Assembly (NCBI GenBank): GCA_965205235.1
Contig: CBDBGD010000002.1
Coordinates: 240,157 to 304,156 of the forward strand
Origin: CBDBGD01 sp965205235
GTDB lineage: Bacteria > Chloroflexota > Dehalococcoidia > Lucifugimonadales > UBA1127
Reading direction: 5' to 3'
Length of the DNA: 64,000 bases
Below are positions 46,732 to 54,277 of the stretch, piece after piece; the first letter of the stretch is position 1; each line of letters begins with the position of its first letter. The notes beneath the pieces were generated by a model that was not told where the DNA came from, made no database searches, and saw only the letters and a program-made list of their open reading frames with translations. A program made the translations under genes and the position numbers.

Positions 46732-47901
46732 CTATCCCCCGGCGTACAGCTTCAGAGCGTTGCGGTAGAGCATGACCTCGCGCTCCTCCTGGGGCACGCC
46801 GGTCAGGCTCCGGTCCACGAACTTCCAGGACTCCGGGAAGGTGGAGGTGGAGTGCGGGTAGTCCGACTCCCAGAGGATGCGGCCGATGCCGATCTCGTGG
46901 CGCATCTGCACGCCGGCCTCTTCGTACCAGAAGTCGACGAAGACCTGGCGCCGGAAGAGGTCGCTGGGGCGGTTCAGGATGCCCTCGCTCCACAGGTGGC
47001 GCCGCCGCCACTCGTGGTCGCAGCCTTCCAGGATGTAGTTGACCCAGCCCAGGCCCGTCTCGGCGCAGACCCACTGCAGGGTGGGGTAGCGGTCCAGGAC
47101 GCCGGAGAAGATGAGGTTGGGGATGAACTGGGCGATGCTGGAGAAGCCGGCCGTGGGGCCCATGGCCTGGGACTCGTTGCGGGTGTAGCCCTTCCACTGC
47201 TGGAAGTTGAGCTTGAGCCCTGCGCCGGAGTGCCAGTGCACGGGCATCTCCAGGGCCTGGCAGGCCTCCCACAGGGGGTACCAGTAGGGGTCGTTGAAGT
47301 GGGGGAGGTCTTTGTGCATGGAGCGGGGCTCCGCCACCATGTTGATCCCCCGATGTCCCATGTTGGCGGCGCGCTCCACCTCCGCCACGGTGGTCTCGAT
47401 GTCGCAGAGCATGGGGATGTTGGCCAGGGGGATGAAGCGGTCGCTCACCTGGCGCCACTCCGCCAGGCCGTCGTTGTAGGCCTGGATGCATGCCAGCTCG
47501 AACTCCGCGCTGCCCTGGAGGAAGGTGCCGCCCTGCACCGGGTCGTTGGGGAAGAGGACCTCGGCGTCAACGCCGTCCTCGTCCAGGGCCTTGAGGCGCT
47601 CCACGGGGTCGTAGACCTTGCGGGGCACCTCTTCCCAGCGCTGGGGGAAGTACTTGCGCATGGGGTCGTCCATCACCGTGGGGCAGTTGGAGACGCCGCG
47701 GTCGCCCACGAACACGCCGTTGACCAGCCACCGGTCGACCACGGGCAGGCCCCAGTCGACGACGATGTTGGCCGGGTCACTGGTCTCGACGACCTGGGGG
47801 ATGGCGTCGCCCCACTTGGCCTTGGACATCCGGCTGGTCCAGTTGTCCCTGTCCAACTGGGCGTGGGAATCGCAACTGATGAGGCCGTACTTGATCTCCA
47901 T
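46732..47901 (-). CDS. amidohydrolase-2 family protein (HxQ type)
   Basis: A 389-residue amidohydrolase-2 protein, paralogous to the gene that follows it. The N-terminal motif is His13-x-Gln15 (CDSHAQLD). The central His in VHWHSGAG and the late Asp347 in WESDYPHST are present, so it differs from a normal enzyme by only one ligand. The ATG at 47901 has an AGGAGGTG RBS. Substrate is unknown. Confidence 0.84.
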   Translation of the reverse strand: MEIKYGLISCDSHAQLDRDNWTSRMSKAKWGDAIPQVVETSDPANIVVDWGLPVVDRWLVNGVFVGDRGVSNCPTVMDDPMRKYFPQRWEEVPRKVYDPVERLKALDEDGVDAEVLFPNDPVQGGTFLQGSAEFELACIQAYNDGLAEWRQVSDRFIPLANIPMLCDIETTVAEVERAANMGHRGINMVAEPRSMHKDLPHFNDPYWYPLWEACQALEMPVHWHSGAGLKLNFQQWKGYTRNESQAMGPTAGFSSIAQFIPNLIFSGVLDRYPTLQWVCAETGLGWVNYILEGCDHEWRRRHLWSEGILNRPSDLFRRQVFVDFWYEEAGVQMRHEIGIGRILWESDYPHSTSTFPESWKFVDRSLTGVPQEEREVMLYRNALKLYAGG

Positions 47902-47951
47902 TCGACACACCTCCTCCGCCACTGGCTGGATCTCCAGCGCAGACACTGCCA

Positions 47952-47979
47952 ATCATAGCGGGCGCGGGGTGCGTGTCAA
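47952..47979 (-). promoter_or_regulatory. promoter of the tandem amidohydrolases
   Basis: On the minus strand, TTGACA (47979-47974) and TATGAT (47957-47952) are spaced by 16 nt, about 50 bases ahead of the start at 47901. Confidence 0.7.
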
Positions 47980-48007
47980 GCCGTGCTGCGCTGACGCGAG
48001 CCCGCCC

Positions 48008-48751
48008 CTAGAACGGCAGCAGCGACGTGCCCAGCGCCAGGTCCGACATCAGCGTCGCGCCGAAGACGAGGCTGGCCGCGCCGGCCACGCCCGCGACGGT
48101 CGCCGCCAGCCGGTCCATCTTTCCCGAGAGGGCGAAGGGGATCCCCAGGGCCACAGTGATGGCCGCCATCGAGAGCACGGTCCCAAGGCCAAAGAGGACC
48201 AGGTACGCGACGCCCACCCAGAACCCCTCGATCTCCGGCAGGAGCACCAGCATGACGGCGGCGCTGCCCGCCAGACCGTGCACCAGGCCTATGGCAAAGG
48301 ACTTCACCCGAAAGAAGGGCCGCCCGAACACGAACAGGCCGTGGGGCACCTCGTCGCCCTGCCCAGCTGCGTGGCTGCCGTGGATGTGCATGTGCGGCCC
48401 CTCGTCGTGGGCGTGCTTGTGGACGTGGAAGCGGCCGCGGCGCAGGTTCCACACCACCTGGAGCCCCAGCAGCACCAGCATCACACCCACGCCGAACTCG
48501 AAGACGGGGGCCATGGTCTCGTAGCGGTCCAGGACCGTCTCCTTCAGCAGCAGGATGACGATGCCCAGGACCAGCAGCGGCGCGGTGTGGCCCAGGCCCC
48601 AGGAGGCGCCCACCCACACGCCGCGCCAGGCGTTGCGGTACTCGGTTGCGATGGTCGAGACGGCGACGACGTGGTCGGCGTCGGTGGCGTGCTTGAGCCC
48701 CAGGAGGAAACCCACCACCATCGCCCCTATGGCCCCAGACTCAATTCCCAT
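48008..48751 (-). CDS. NiCoT/UreH-type nickel or cobalt transporter
   Basis: A 247-residue membrane protein with about six helices. The second half of helix I carries H21-ATDA-D26-H27, the HX4DH metal signature of NiCoT permeases, and GLVHGLAGSAA supplies a later metal-site His. A His-rich loop (HVHKHAHDEGPHMHIHGSH, about residues 109-127) lies between the two halves. A Fur-type regulator gene lies 16 bases upstream and is co-transcribed, which supports metal uptake under metal control. Nickel and cobalt cannot be told apart from sequence. No urease or hydrogenase genes are nearby. Confidence 0.85.
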   Translation of the reverse strand: MGIESGAIGAMVVGFLLGLKHATDADHVVAVSTIATEYRNAWRGVWVGASWGLGHTAPLLVLGIVILLLKETVLDRYETMAPVFEFGVGVMLVLLGLQVVWNLRRGRFHVHKHAHDEGPHMHIHGSHAAGQGDEVPHGLFVFGRPFFRVKSFAIGLVHGLAGSAAVMLVLLPEIEGFWVGVAYLVLFGLGTVLSMAAITVALGIPFALSGKMDRLAATVAGVAGAASLVFGATLMSDLALGTSLLPF

Positions 48752-48767
48752 GCTCTGTTGCTCCTTG

Positions 48768-49205
48768 CTACCCGGGACCGGAGTCGTCGTCGCACCGGGC
48801 GCAGACGCCGGTCACGGTGAAGTTGTCCAGGTCCGGCTGAAAGCCAAACTCCCTGACCAGGGTCTCCCGAAGGTCGTCCAGGTAGTCCGGCCCCAGGTCG
48901 TAGGCCCCGCCGCAGCGCCGGCAGACCATGTGGTGGTGGCGCGCGTCGGGGTCGGTCAGCTCGAAGTGGAGGCGGTCGTCGATGCCCACCTCCGTCACCA
49001 CGCCCAGCCGCTTGAAGAGGTGGAGGGTGCGATAGACCGTGGCGATGTCCATGTAGGGGTAGGACTGCTGCGCGCGGCGGTACACCTCGTCCACCCCCAG
49101 GTGGCCGCCCCCCTCCGCGACGGCGGAGAGGATGAAGAGGCGTTGGGGCGTCAGCCGCGTCCCGCCCCTACGCAGGGTCTCCAATGCGTGCTCAAGCGTT
49201 GCCAT
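48768..49205 (-). CDS. Fur-family metalloregulator
   Basis: A 145-residue DNA-binding repressor. The winged-helix part has RLTPQRLFIL and the recognition helix MDIATVYRTLHLF. The structural zinc site CxxC pairs are at Cys95/98 and Cys135/138, and HHH near 90-92 belongs to the regulatory metal site. Fur, Zur, Nur and PerR share this layout. Its coupling to a Ni/Co-type transporter suggests a Nur-like or corrinoid-metal role. An inverted repeat just upstream of the start is probably its own operator. Confidence 0.88.
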   Translation of the reverse strand: MATLEHALETLRRGGTRLTPQRLFILSAVAEGGGHLGVDEVYRRAQQSYPYMDIATVYRTLHLFKRLGVVTEVGIDDRLHFELTDPDARHHHMVCRRCGGAYDLGPDYLDDLRETLVREFGFQPDLDNFTVTGVCARCDDDSGPG

Positions 49206-49211
49206 GCAAAG

Positions 49212-49269
49212 ATTCGCACCTGCAAAGATATGCGAATGCTCACTGTAGCAGAACGCGGGCGGCTGTCAA
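49212..49269 (-). promoter_or_regulatory. promoter and inverted-repeat operator of the Fur-type/NiCoT operon
   Basis: On the minus strand, TTGACA (49269-49264) and TACAGT (49247-49242) are spaced by 16 nt. ATTCGCA and TGCGAAT (49212-49218 and 49231-49237) form an inverted repeat with a 12-nt centre that covers the predicted RNA start to about +24. TGCAAAGAT is also repeated directly at 49206 and 49221. Autoregulation by the Fur-family protein is inferred. Confidence 0.6.
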
Positions 49270-49446
49270 GCATGCGCTCACCCGGTGGTTTCAGCAGGCT
49301 GCCCCCTCCCTGCGCCGGGAGAGACGACCGGCAGTGCATGCGTCCAGGACAGCGTGCCAGGTGAGCGTTATAGACAAGGGCTTCCGGGTTGTATACCCTT
49401 CACACAACCGGCTACATAGAGCCACCTGCACGGAGGCATACCGATA

Positions 49447-50007
49447 ATGGAAGCTGTGTTTTTGGTCCTAGTTGGGGCGATGCTCTTTTCCCAGGCCTGG
49501 CACATGATGGGCCTGTATTCCGACGGCAGGACCGTGGGCGTGGTCATTGGGGGGCTTGCGCTGGTGTCCCTGGTGGCCATCACGCTCGACGCGATGCTGC
49601 TCACTGGCTCGGGCGACAGAACGATTTCGGCGGCAACGCACCTGGCCGAGCTCACGGTGACCAAGGGGCTGATAGTGGTGTGGGCGGTCTACGGCGTCGT
49701 GGTGGCTGCGCAGGCCCTCTGGGACTACGAGGAGCGCGCCGTGGCCTTCTACAGCGCAGTGGCGACGGCCGTGACGGTCGTCGCTTTCCTCTACTACGCC
49801 GGCAACCTGGAGCCCCGCTACGGGGAGGCCACGTGGCTCAGCCTCTCCGTGGCGACGCTGCTCCTGTCCATCATGTCGGGCATGGTCTTCTTCGCCCTGG
49901 GGTTCACCTTCAGGTCGATACGGCCGGTGGCGGCATGGTTCCTGCTGCTCGGCGGAGGGACTGTGACGGCGGTCGGGTTGGCCATCGGCACACAGGTGAT
50001 CGCCTAG
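49447..50007 (+). CDS. six-helix membrane protein of unknown function
   Basis: A 186-residue protein that is almost entirely hydrophobic, with about six helices. A charged segment (WDYEERAV, about 98-105) lies in the middle. The size and helix count recall the AmiS/UreI acid-activated channel family, but I cannot see its signature clearly, so no function is assigned. It lies 61 bases ahead of prkA in the same direction. A TATACC-type -10 near 49391 may serve it. Confidence 0.65.
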   Translation: MEAVFLVLVGAMLFSQAWHMMGLYSDGRTVGVVIGGLALVSLVAITLDAMLLTGSGDRTISAATHLAELTVTKGLIVVWAVYGVVVAAQALWDYEERAVAFYSAVATAVTVVAFLYYAGNLEPRYGEATWLSLSVATLLLSIMSGMVFFALGFTFRSIRPVAAWFLLLGGGTVTAVGLAIGTQVIA

Positions 50008-50068
50008 CCGGCCGAGGGCCCGAGGCCCTGAACGGAGGCGGCGTTCAGAGGCGTCGTCGAGGGGGGAT

Positions 50069-52069
50069 ATGGCTGACACGTCCATGTCAATCAAGGAGAT
50101 CCTGGCCGCCAGCCAGCGTGAGGCGGCGCTCTACGAGTGGAAGGGCACTTTCGCCGACTACCTCGCGATGGTGGTGGAAAACCCCTCCATCGTGAAGCTC
50201 GCCCACGCCCGGGTCCGGGAGGCGATCCTCGCCAAGGGGGTCGACACCTCGCCCACCGGCGAGCCCATCTACCGACTCTTCGAGAACGACATCTTCGGCC
50301 TGGAAGACGTGCTGGCGCGCATCGTCGAGTACTTCGAGGCGGCCGCGAAGGGCGCGGAGACCAGGAAGCGCATCCTCCTGCTGCTGGGGCCGCCCGCCGG
50401 CGGCAAGTCGACGATCGTCGCACTCATCAAGAAGGCGCTGGAGGACTACACGCGGACCGATGAGGGGGCCGTCTACGCGCTGGCGGGCTGTCCGATGCAA
50501 GAGGAGCCCCTGCATCTCATTCCGCCCTCGCTCCGGCCGGTGTTCAAGGAGCAGTACGGCATCGAGATCGAGGGGGAGATGAACCCCCGGAACCGCCACC
50601 TGCTCAGGACCAAGTACAAGGGCAACATCGCGGAGATGCCCGTCGAGCGGGTGGTCTTCTCGGAGCACGAGGCCGTGGGCATCGGCTACTACGTGGCCAC
50701 GAACCCCAACGCGGACTCCTCCCTCCTGGTGGGCAGCGTCGACACCGGCCGGCTGGAGGGTTCCCGCACGGAGGTCGCCGGCAAGGCGTTTCGCATGGAC
50801 GGCGAGTTCAACGTGGCGAACCGCGGACTGATCGAGCTGGTGGAGATGTTCAAGGCGGACCGGCACCTGCTGACCACCCTCTTGGGGCTCGCGCAGGAGC
50901 AGGTCATCAAGATGGAGAAGTTCGGCTCCATCTACGCCGAGGAGGTCATCATCGGCCACTCGAACGAGGGGGACTTCAACACCTTCGCCGAGGACGAGCA
51001 CTCGGAGGCGCTGAAGGACCGCATCACCGCCGTCCAGGTCCCGTACAACCTCCGGGTCAGCGAGGACGTGAAGATCTACGAGAAGGTGATGGTCAAGCAC
51101 CAGGACACGGGCGTCTGCATCGCCCCTCTGGCGCCCCGGGTCGCGGCCGCTTACGCTGTCCTCTCGCGGCTCCACCCGCCCAGCCGGCAGGGGATGACGC
51201 TCCTGGACAAGATGCGGCTCTACGACGGCCGCATGGTGGGAACGTACACGCGTCAGGACGTTGTCGATATGAAGCACGACAACGTCGGCGAGGGGATGCG
51301 AGGGATATCGCCTCGGTACGTGATGAACCGCATCGCGGCCGTCGCCAGCGCTCCCGGCGTCAAGTGCGTGACGCCCCTGGCCGTGCTCGACAGCCTGTGG
51401 CGGGGCATAACCGAGAACGTGAGCCTTGATCAGGCCGGCAGAGCGGCGTCCATCAACCTCATCGTCGACACTGTCAGCGAGTACAACCAGCTGGCCATAA
51501 GCGAGATCCAGCGCGCCTACCAGGACTCCTTCGACGACTCGGCGGAGCTCATGCTCGCCGGATACCTCAGGAACGTGCGCACCTTCTGCTCCGAGAAGGC
51601 ATCCAACGACGACTACAATGAGCAAGAGATGCAGGAGATGGAGCGCGCGATCGGCATACGCGAGAGGGACAAGGCGGCGTTCCGCAGAGAGATAGACAGC
51701 CTTGCGGCCCTGTATGCCAGACGCGAGCGCCGGTTCACGTATACCGCCGACCCCAGGCTCAAGGCGGCAATCGAGGCGCGGCTCTTCCCTTCAGTCCGGG
51801 CCCTGACCACCGCCCTGACGAGACCTCGCATGAAGCGCCTCCGGGAAGAGTGGACCTACCGGCGCATCCTTATGGTGAGGCGCCTGATGGACAAGTACGA
51901 CTACTGCGGCATCTGCGCCGAAGACACCCTCGAGTACGTGACCCAGCTGCTGCAGAAGAAGACCATGCTCAAGACAACCAAGAAGGCGGAGGTCTCCTGG
52001 CAGTGGGACCTCTACCCGAAGAGTGAGGCCCTGAGTCAGACTCTGTCCCCGCGCTCTGCGGGCGCCTAG
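50069..52069 (+). CDS. prkA: PrkA-type serine protein kinase / AAA+ protein
   Basis: A 666-residue PrkA family protein. These proteins have an N-terminal AAA+ domain and a C-terminal kinase-like domain. Walker A GPPAGGKST is at residues 107-115. The block HEAVGIGYYVATNPNADSSLLVGSVD and the YAEEVIIGHSNEGDFNTF region are characteristic. The C-terminal MRRLMDKYDYCGICAEDTLEYV ends the family domain. In many bacteria prkA is linked to yeaH and spoVR; here neither is next to it. The ATG at 50069 has a G-rich RBS. Confidence 0.9.
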   Translation: MADTSMSIKEILAASQREAALYEWKGTFADYLAMVVENPSIVKLAHARVREAILAKGVDTSPTGEPIYRLFENDIFGLEDVLARIVEYFEAAAKGAETRKRILLLLGPPAGGKSTIVALIKKALEDYTRTDEGAVYALAGCPMQEEPLHLIPPSLRPVFKEQYGIEIEGEMNPRNRHLLRTKYKGNIAEMPVERVVFSEHEAVGIGYYVATNPNADSSLLVGSVDTGRLEGSRTEVAGKAFRMDGEFNVANRGLIELVEMFKADRHLLTTLLGLAQEQVIKMEKFGSIYAEEVIIGHSNEGDFNTFAEDEHSEALKDRITAVQVPYNLRVSEDVKIYEKVMVKHQDTGVCIAPLAPRVAAAYAVLSRLHPPSRQGMTLLDKMRLYDGRMVGTYTRQDVVDMKHDNVGEGMRGISPRYVMNRIAAVASAPGVKCVTPLAVLDSLWRGITENVSLDQAGRAASINLIVDTVSEYNQLAISEIQRAYQDSFDDSAELMLAGYLRNVRTFCSEKASNDDYNEQEMQEMERAIGIRERDKAAFRREIDSLAALYARRERRFTYTADPRLKAAIEARLFPSVRALTTALTRPRMKRLREEWTYRRILMVRRLMDKYDYCGICAEDTLEYVTQLLQKKTMLKTTKKAEVSWQWDLYPKSEALSQTLSPRSAGA

Positions 52070-52125
52070 GCCGCGGCGGCCCCGGACAGGCGCCGCGTAG
52101 CCGGCCGCCCCGGAGACCGTCCGCG

Positions 52126-52155
52126 TTGACGCGTGCCTAGGGCGGTCGATACAAT
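52126..52155 (+). promoter_or_regulatory. promoter of the core-MetE gene
   Basis: TTGACG (52126-52131) and TACAAT (52150-52155) are spaced by 18 nt. About 70 bases of leader precede the ATG at 52225; I see no known riboswitch in it. Confidence 0.7.
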
Positions 52156-52224
52156 GACCTGCACTCATTTTGCGCACTGACGTCGCGTCACGCTCGTGAG
52201 CGCGGCGCTCCGGAGAGGAGAACA

Positions 52225-53400
52225 ATGGCCATAGCAGGACTTCCGCTGTTTCCTGTCACGGTGGTGGGGAGTTGGGCCCGCCCTCCCTACCTGGTCGACG
52301 CCCTTCGCAAGCGTCAGCAGGGCGACCTCACCTTCGCCGAGTTCAACGAGGTGGCGGACCAGGCCGTGCTGGAGGCCCTGCGCTGCCAGGACGAGGCAGG
52401 CGTGGACATCGTCAGCGACGGCGAGCAGCGGCGGGACAACTTCTACTCCTTCGTCGTTGAGAAGCTGGACGGCGTGAAGCTCATGGCCCTGGGCGAACTG
52501 CTGGACTACGTGGAGGACAAGGAGGCCTTCGACCAGATCCTCCGCAGCCAGGACGCCCCCAGCTTCGCCATCCACAACGCCACTGTCACAGACAAGATCA
52601 GCCCGTCCATGCCCCTGGCCCTGGACGAGTTTGAGTTCATGCAGAAGCACACGGACAAGCCCATCAGGATCGCCCTGCCCGGGCCGTACATGCTCACCCG
52701 CTCCATGTGGGTGGACGGCGTCTCCAATGACGCCTACCCCACCATGGACGACCTCTCTGCGGACATCGTCAAGGTGCTGCGGGAGGAGCTCATCGCCCTC
52801 CGCGACGCCGGCTGCGCCTTCGTCCAGTTCGACGAGCCGGTACTGACGGACGTCATGTTCCGCCCTGAGGTGAAGGAGCGCACCTTCATGTGCGCCTCCA
52901 TGGCCGCCGCGTCCGGCGACCCCAACGCGGAACTCTTCAAGGCCGTGCGGCTCATGAACAACGTCGTTCAGGGCGTGGACGGCATCGCGACCGGCATACA
53001 CGTCTGCCGGGGAAACTGGAGCCGCAAGGAAGACGCACTGCTGCAGGGAGACTATCAGCCTCTGCTGAAGTTCCTCATGGCCATGCGCTTGGACCAGCTG
53101 GTGCTTGAGTACGCAACGCCCCGGGCCGGAGAGCTGGACGCCTTTGGCACGTACAGGAACCTGCGGGAGATCGGCCTTGGGGTGGTCAACCCTCGCACCG
53201 ACGACTTTGAGCCGACCGAGATGGTGGTGGAGCGGGTCAACGAAGCCCTGCAGTACTTCCGCCCGGAGCAGATCTACCTGAACCCGGACTGCGGCTTCGG
53301 CACCTTCGCGGAGCGGCCCATGAACCCGCCCGAGGTGGCGACGAAGAAGCTGGCCATCATCAGCGCCGCAGCCCATCAGCTGCGGAAGGAGTACTCCTAG
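52225..53400 (+). CDS. core-MetE type methionine synthase
   Basis: A 391-residue protein equivalent to the C-terminal catalytic half of cobalamin-independent methionine synthase (MetE), which transfers a methyl group to homocysteine. Zinc ligands are visible: HVCRGN (His and Cys), LEYATP (Glu) and NPDCGFG (Cys). It lacks the N-terminal MetE half that binds methyltetrahydrofolate, so it belongs to the stand-alone core-MetE group, thought to use other methyl donors such as methyl-corrinoid proteins. A C-C bond or thiol transfer with another substrate is possible. GGAGAGGAG lies before the ATG. Confidence 0.87.
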   Translation: MAIAGLPLFPVTVVGSWARPPYLVDALRKRQQGDLTFAEFNEVADQAVLEALRCQDEAGVDIVSDGEQRRDNFYSFVVEKLDGVKLMALGELLDYVEDKEAFDQILRSQDAPSFAIHNATVTDKISPSMPLALDEFEFMQKHTDKPIRIALPGPYMLTRSMWVDGVSNDAYPTMDDLSADIVKVLREELIALRDAGCAFVQFDEPVLTDVMFRPEVKERTFMCASMAAASGDPNAELFKAVRLMNNVVQGVDGIATGIHVCRGNWSRKEDALLQGDYQPLLKFLMAMRLDQLVLEYATPRAGELDAFGTYRNLREIGLGVVNPRTDDFEPTEMVVERVNEALQYFRPEQIYLNPDCGFGTFAERPMNPPEVATKKLAIISAAAHQLRKEYS

Positions 53401-53407
53401 GGGCGCC

Positions 53408-53575
53408 ATGCCCAATCAGCCGGACGAGGAGGAGCACTCGGAGCCGGAAAAGGCTGCCCGACGCGACCGCAAGCGCCGTCGCCGCCAGCCTGCCCACGGC
53501 GCCGGGCTCAAGCGCATCGCCGGGCTGGCGGCAGAGCGGTCGGCAAAGAGCAGCGACAGGAAGGGAAAGCCATGA
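53408..53575 (+). CDS. 55-residue charged protein coupled to osmC
   Basis: The frame runs from the ATG at 53408 to a TGA at 53573-53575 that overlaps the osmC ATG as ATGA. The peptide begins MPNQPDEEEHSEP, has an Arg/Lys core (RRDRKRRRRQ, about 18-27) and ends in DRKGKP. No membrane helix or Cys is present. The stop-start overlap and the GGAAGGGAAAG RBS within its end suggest that osmC is translated by coupling from it. Function is unknown; nucleic-acid binding is possible. Confidence 0.55.
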   Translation: MPNQPDEEEHSEPEKAARRDRKRRRRQPAHGAGLKRIAGLAAERSAKSSDRKGKP

Positions 53576-54096
53576 CGACCGAGCAGACCATCAACGGCCT
53601 GGACGTGCCGGGCTTCGAGGAGGCCGTCCGGCTCGTGGCCGAGCAGGACGGGGCCAAGCGAGCGCCCAAGAAGTCGCGAATCCGCTGGCAGGGCGGCTTC
53701 AAGTTCAACTGTCTTGTGCGCAACCACACCTTCCTGGTGGACGAGCCCGCCCACCTCACCGGCGAGGACGAGGCCCCCAACTCCATGGAGTACGTGCTGG
53801 GCGCGCTGGGCGCCTGCCTGGCCACGGGGTTCGTGCTCCTGGCCTCCAAGCAGGGCATAACCGTGCGCAACATGGAGGTGGTCTTGGACTCCACCCAGGA
53901 CAACGTGTTCATGTTCCTGGGCCTGGGCGGCGACGGCCACTCGGGCTTTGACGAGGTCACCGCAAAGCTCTACGTCCGGGCCAACGCCCCGGAGGAGACT
54001 CTGAGGCAGCTCTGGGAGGAGACGATTGACGCCTCCCCCGTGGGCAACTCCCTGACCCACCCCGTACCCATCCGTGCGGAGCTCGACGTCGTCTAG
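53572..54096 (+). CDS. OsmC-family protein lacking the second cysteine
   Basis: A 174-residue OsmC-like protein. Classical OsmC/Ohr proteins reduce organic hydroperoxides with two cysteines. The first is seen as Cys82 in LGACLATG. The second, normally in a CPV motif, is replaced by Ser155 in ASPVGNSL. A YhfA/OsmC-like role in other thiol chemistry is therefore more likely than full peroxidase activity. It is coupled to the small gene in front. Confidence 0.85.
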   Translation: MTTEQTINGLDVPGFEEAVRLVAEQDGAKRAPKKSRIRWQGGFKFNCLVRNHTFLVDEPAHLTGEDEAPNSMEYVLGALGACLATGFVLLASKQGITVRNMEVVLDSTQDNVFMFLGLGGDGHSGFDEVTAKLYVRANAPEETLRQLWEETIDASPVGNSLTHPVPIRAELDVV

Positions 54097-54277
54097 GCCG
54101 ACGCGGCGGGCGCGCAGGCGCGGGCCCTGCCGCTTCGTCAGGGGCTTCCTGTCCGCCGCGTCTCCAGTCGGCAGTGCCCCCCCTCCGTCCACTCCCCCCG
54201 ACCGACCGCCAAGACTCGATTGCCCTCACCCGCTATACTAGGGCCTCTATCTCCGACCTCCGACACGGGGCGAAGGG

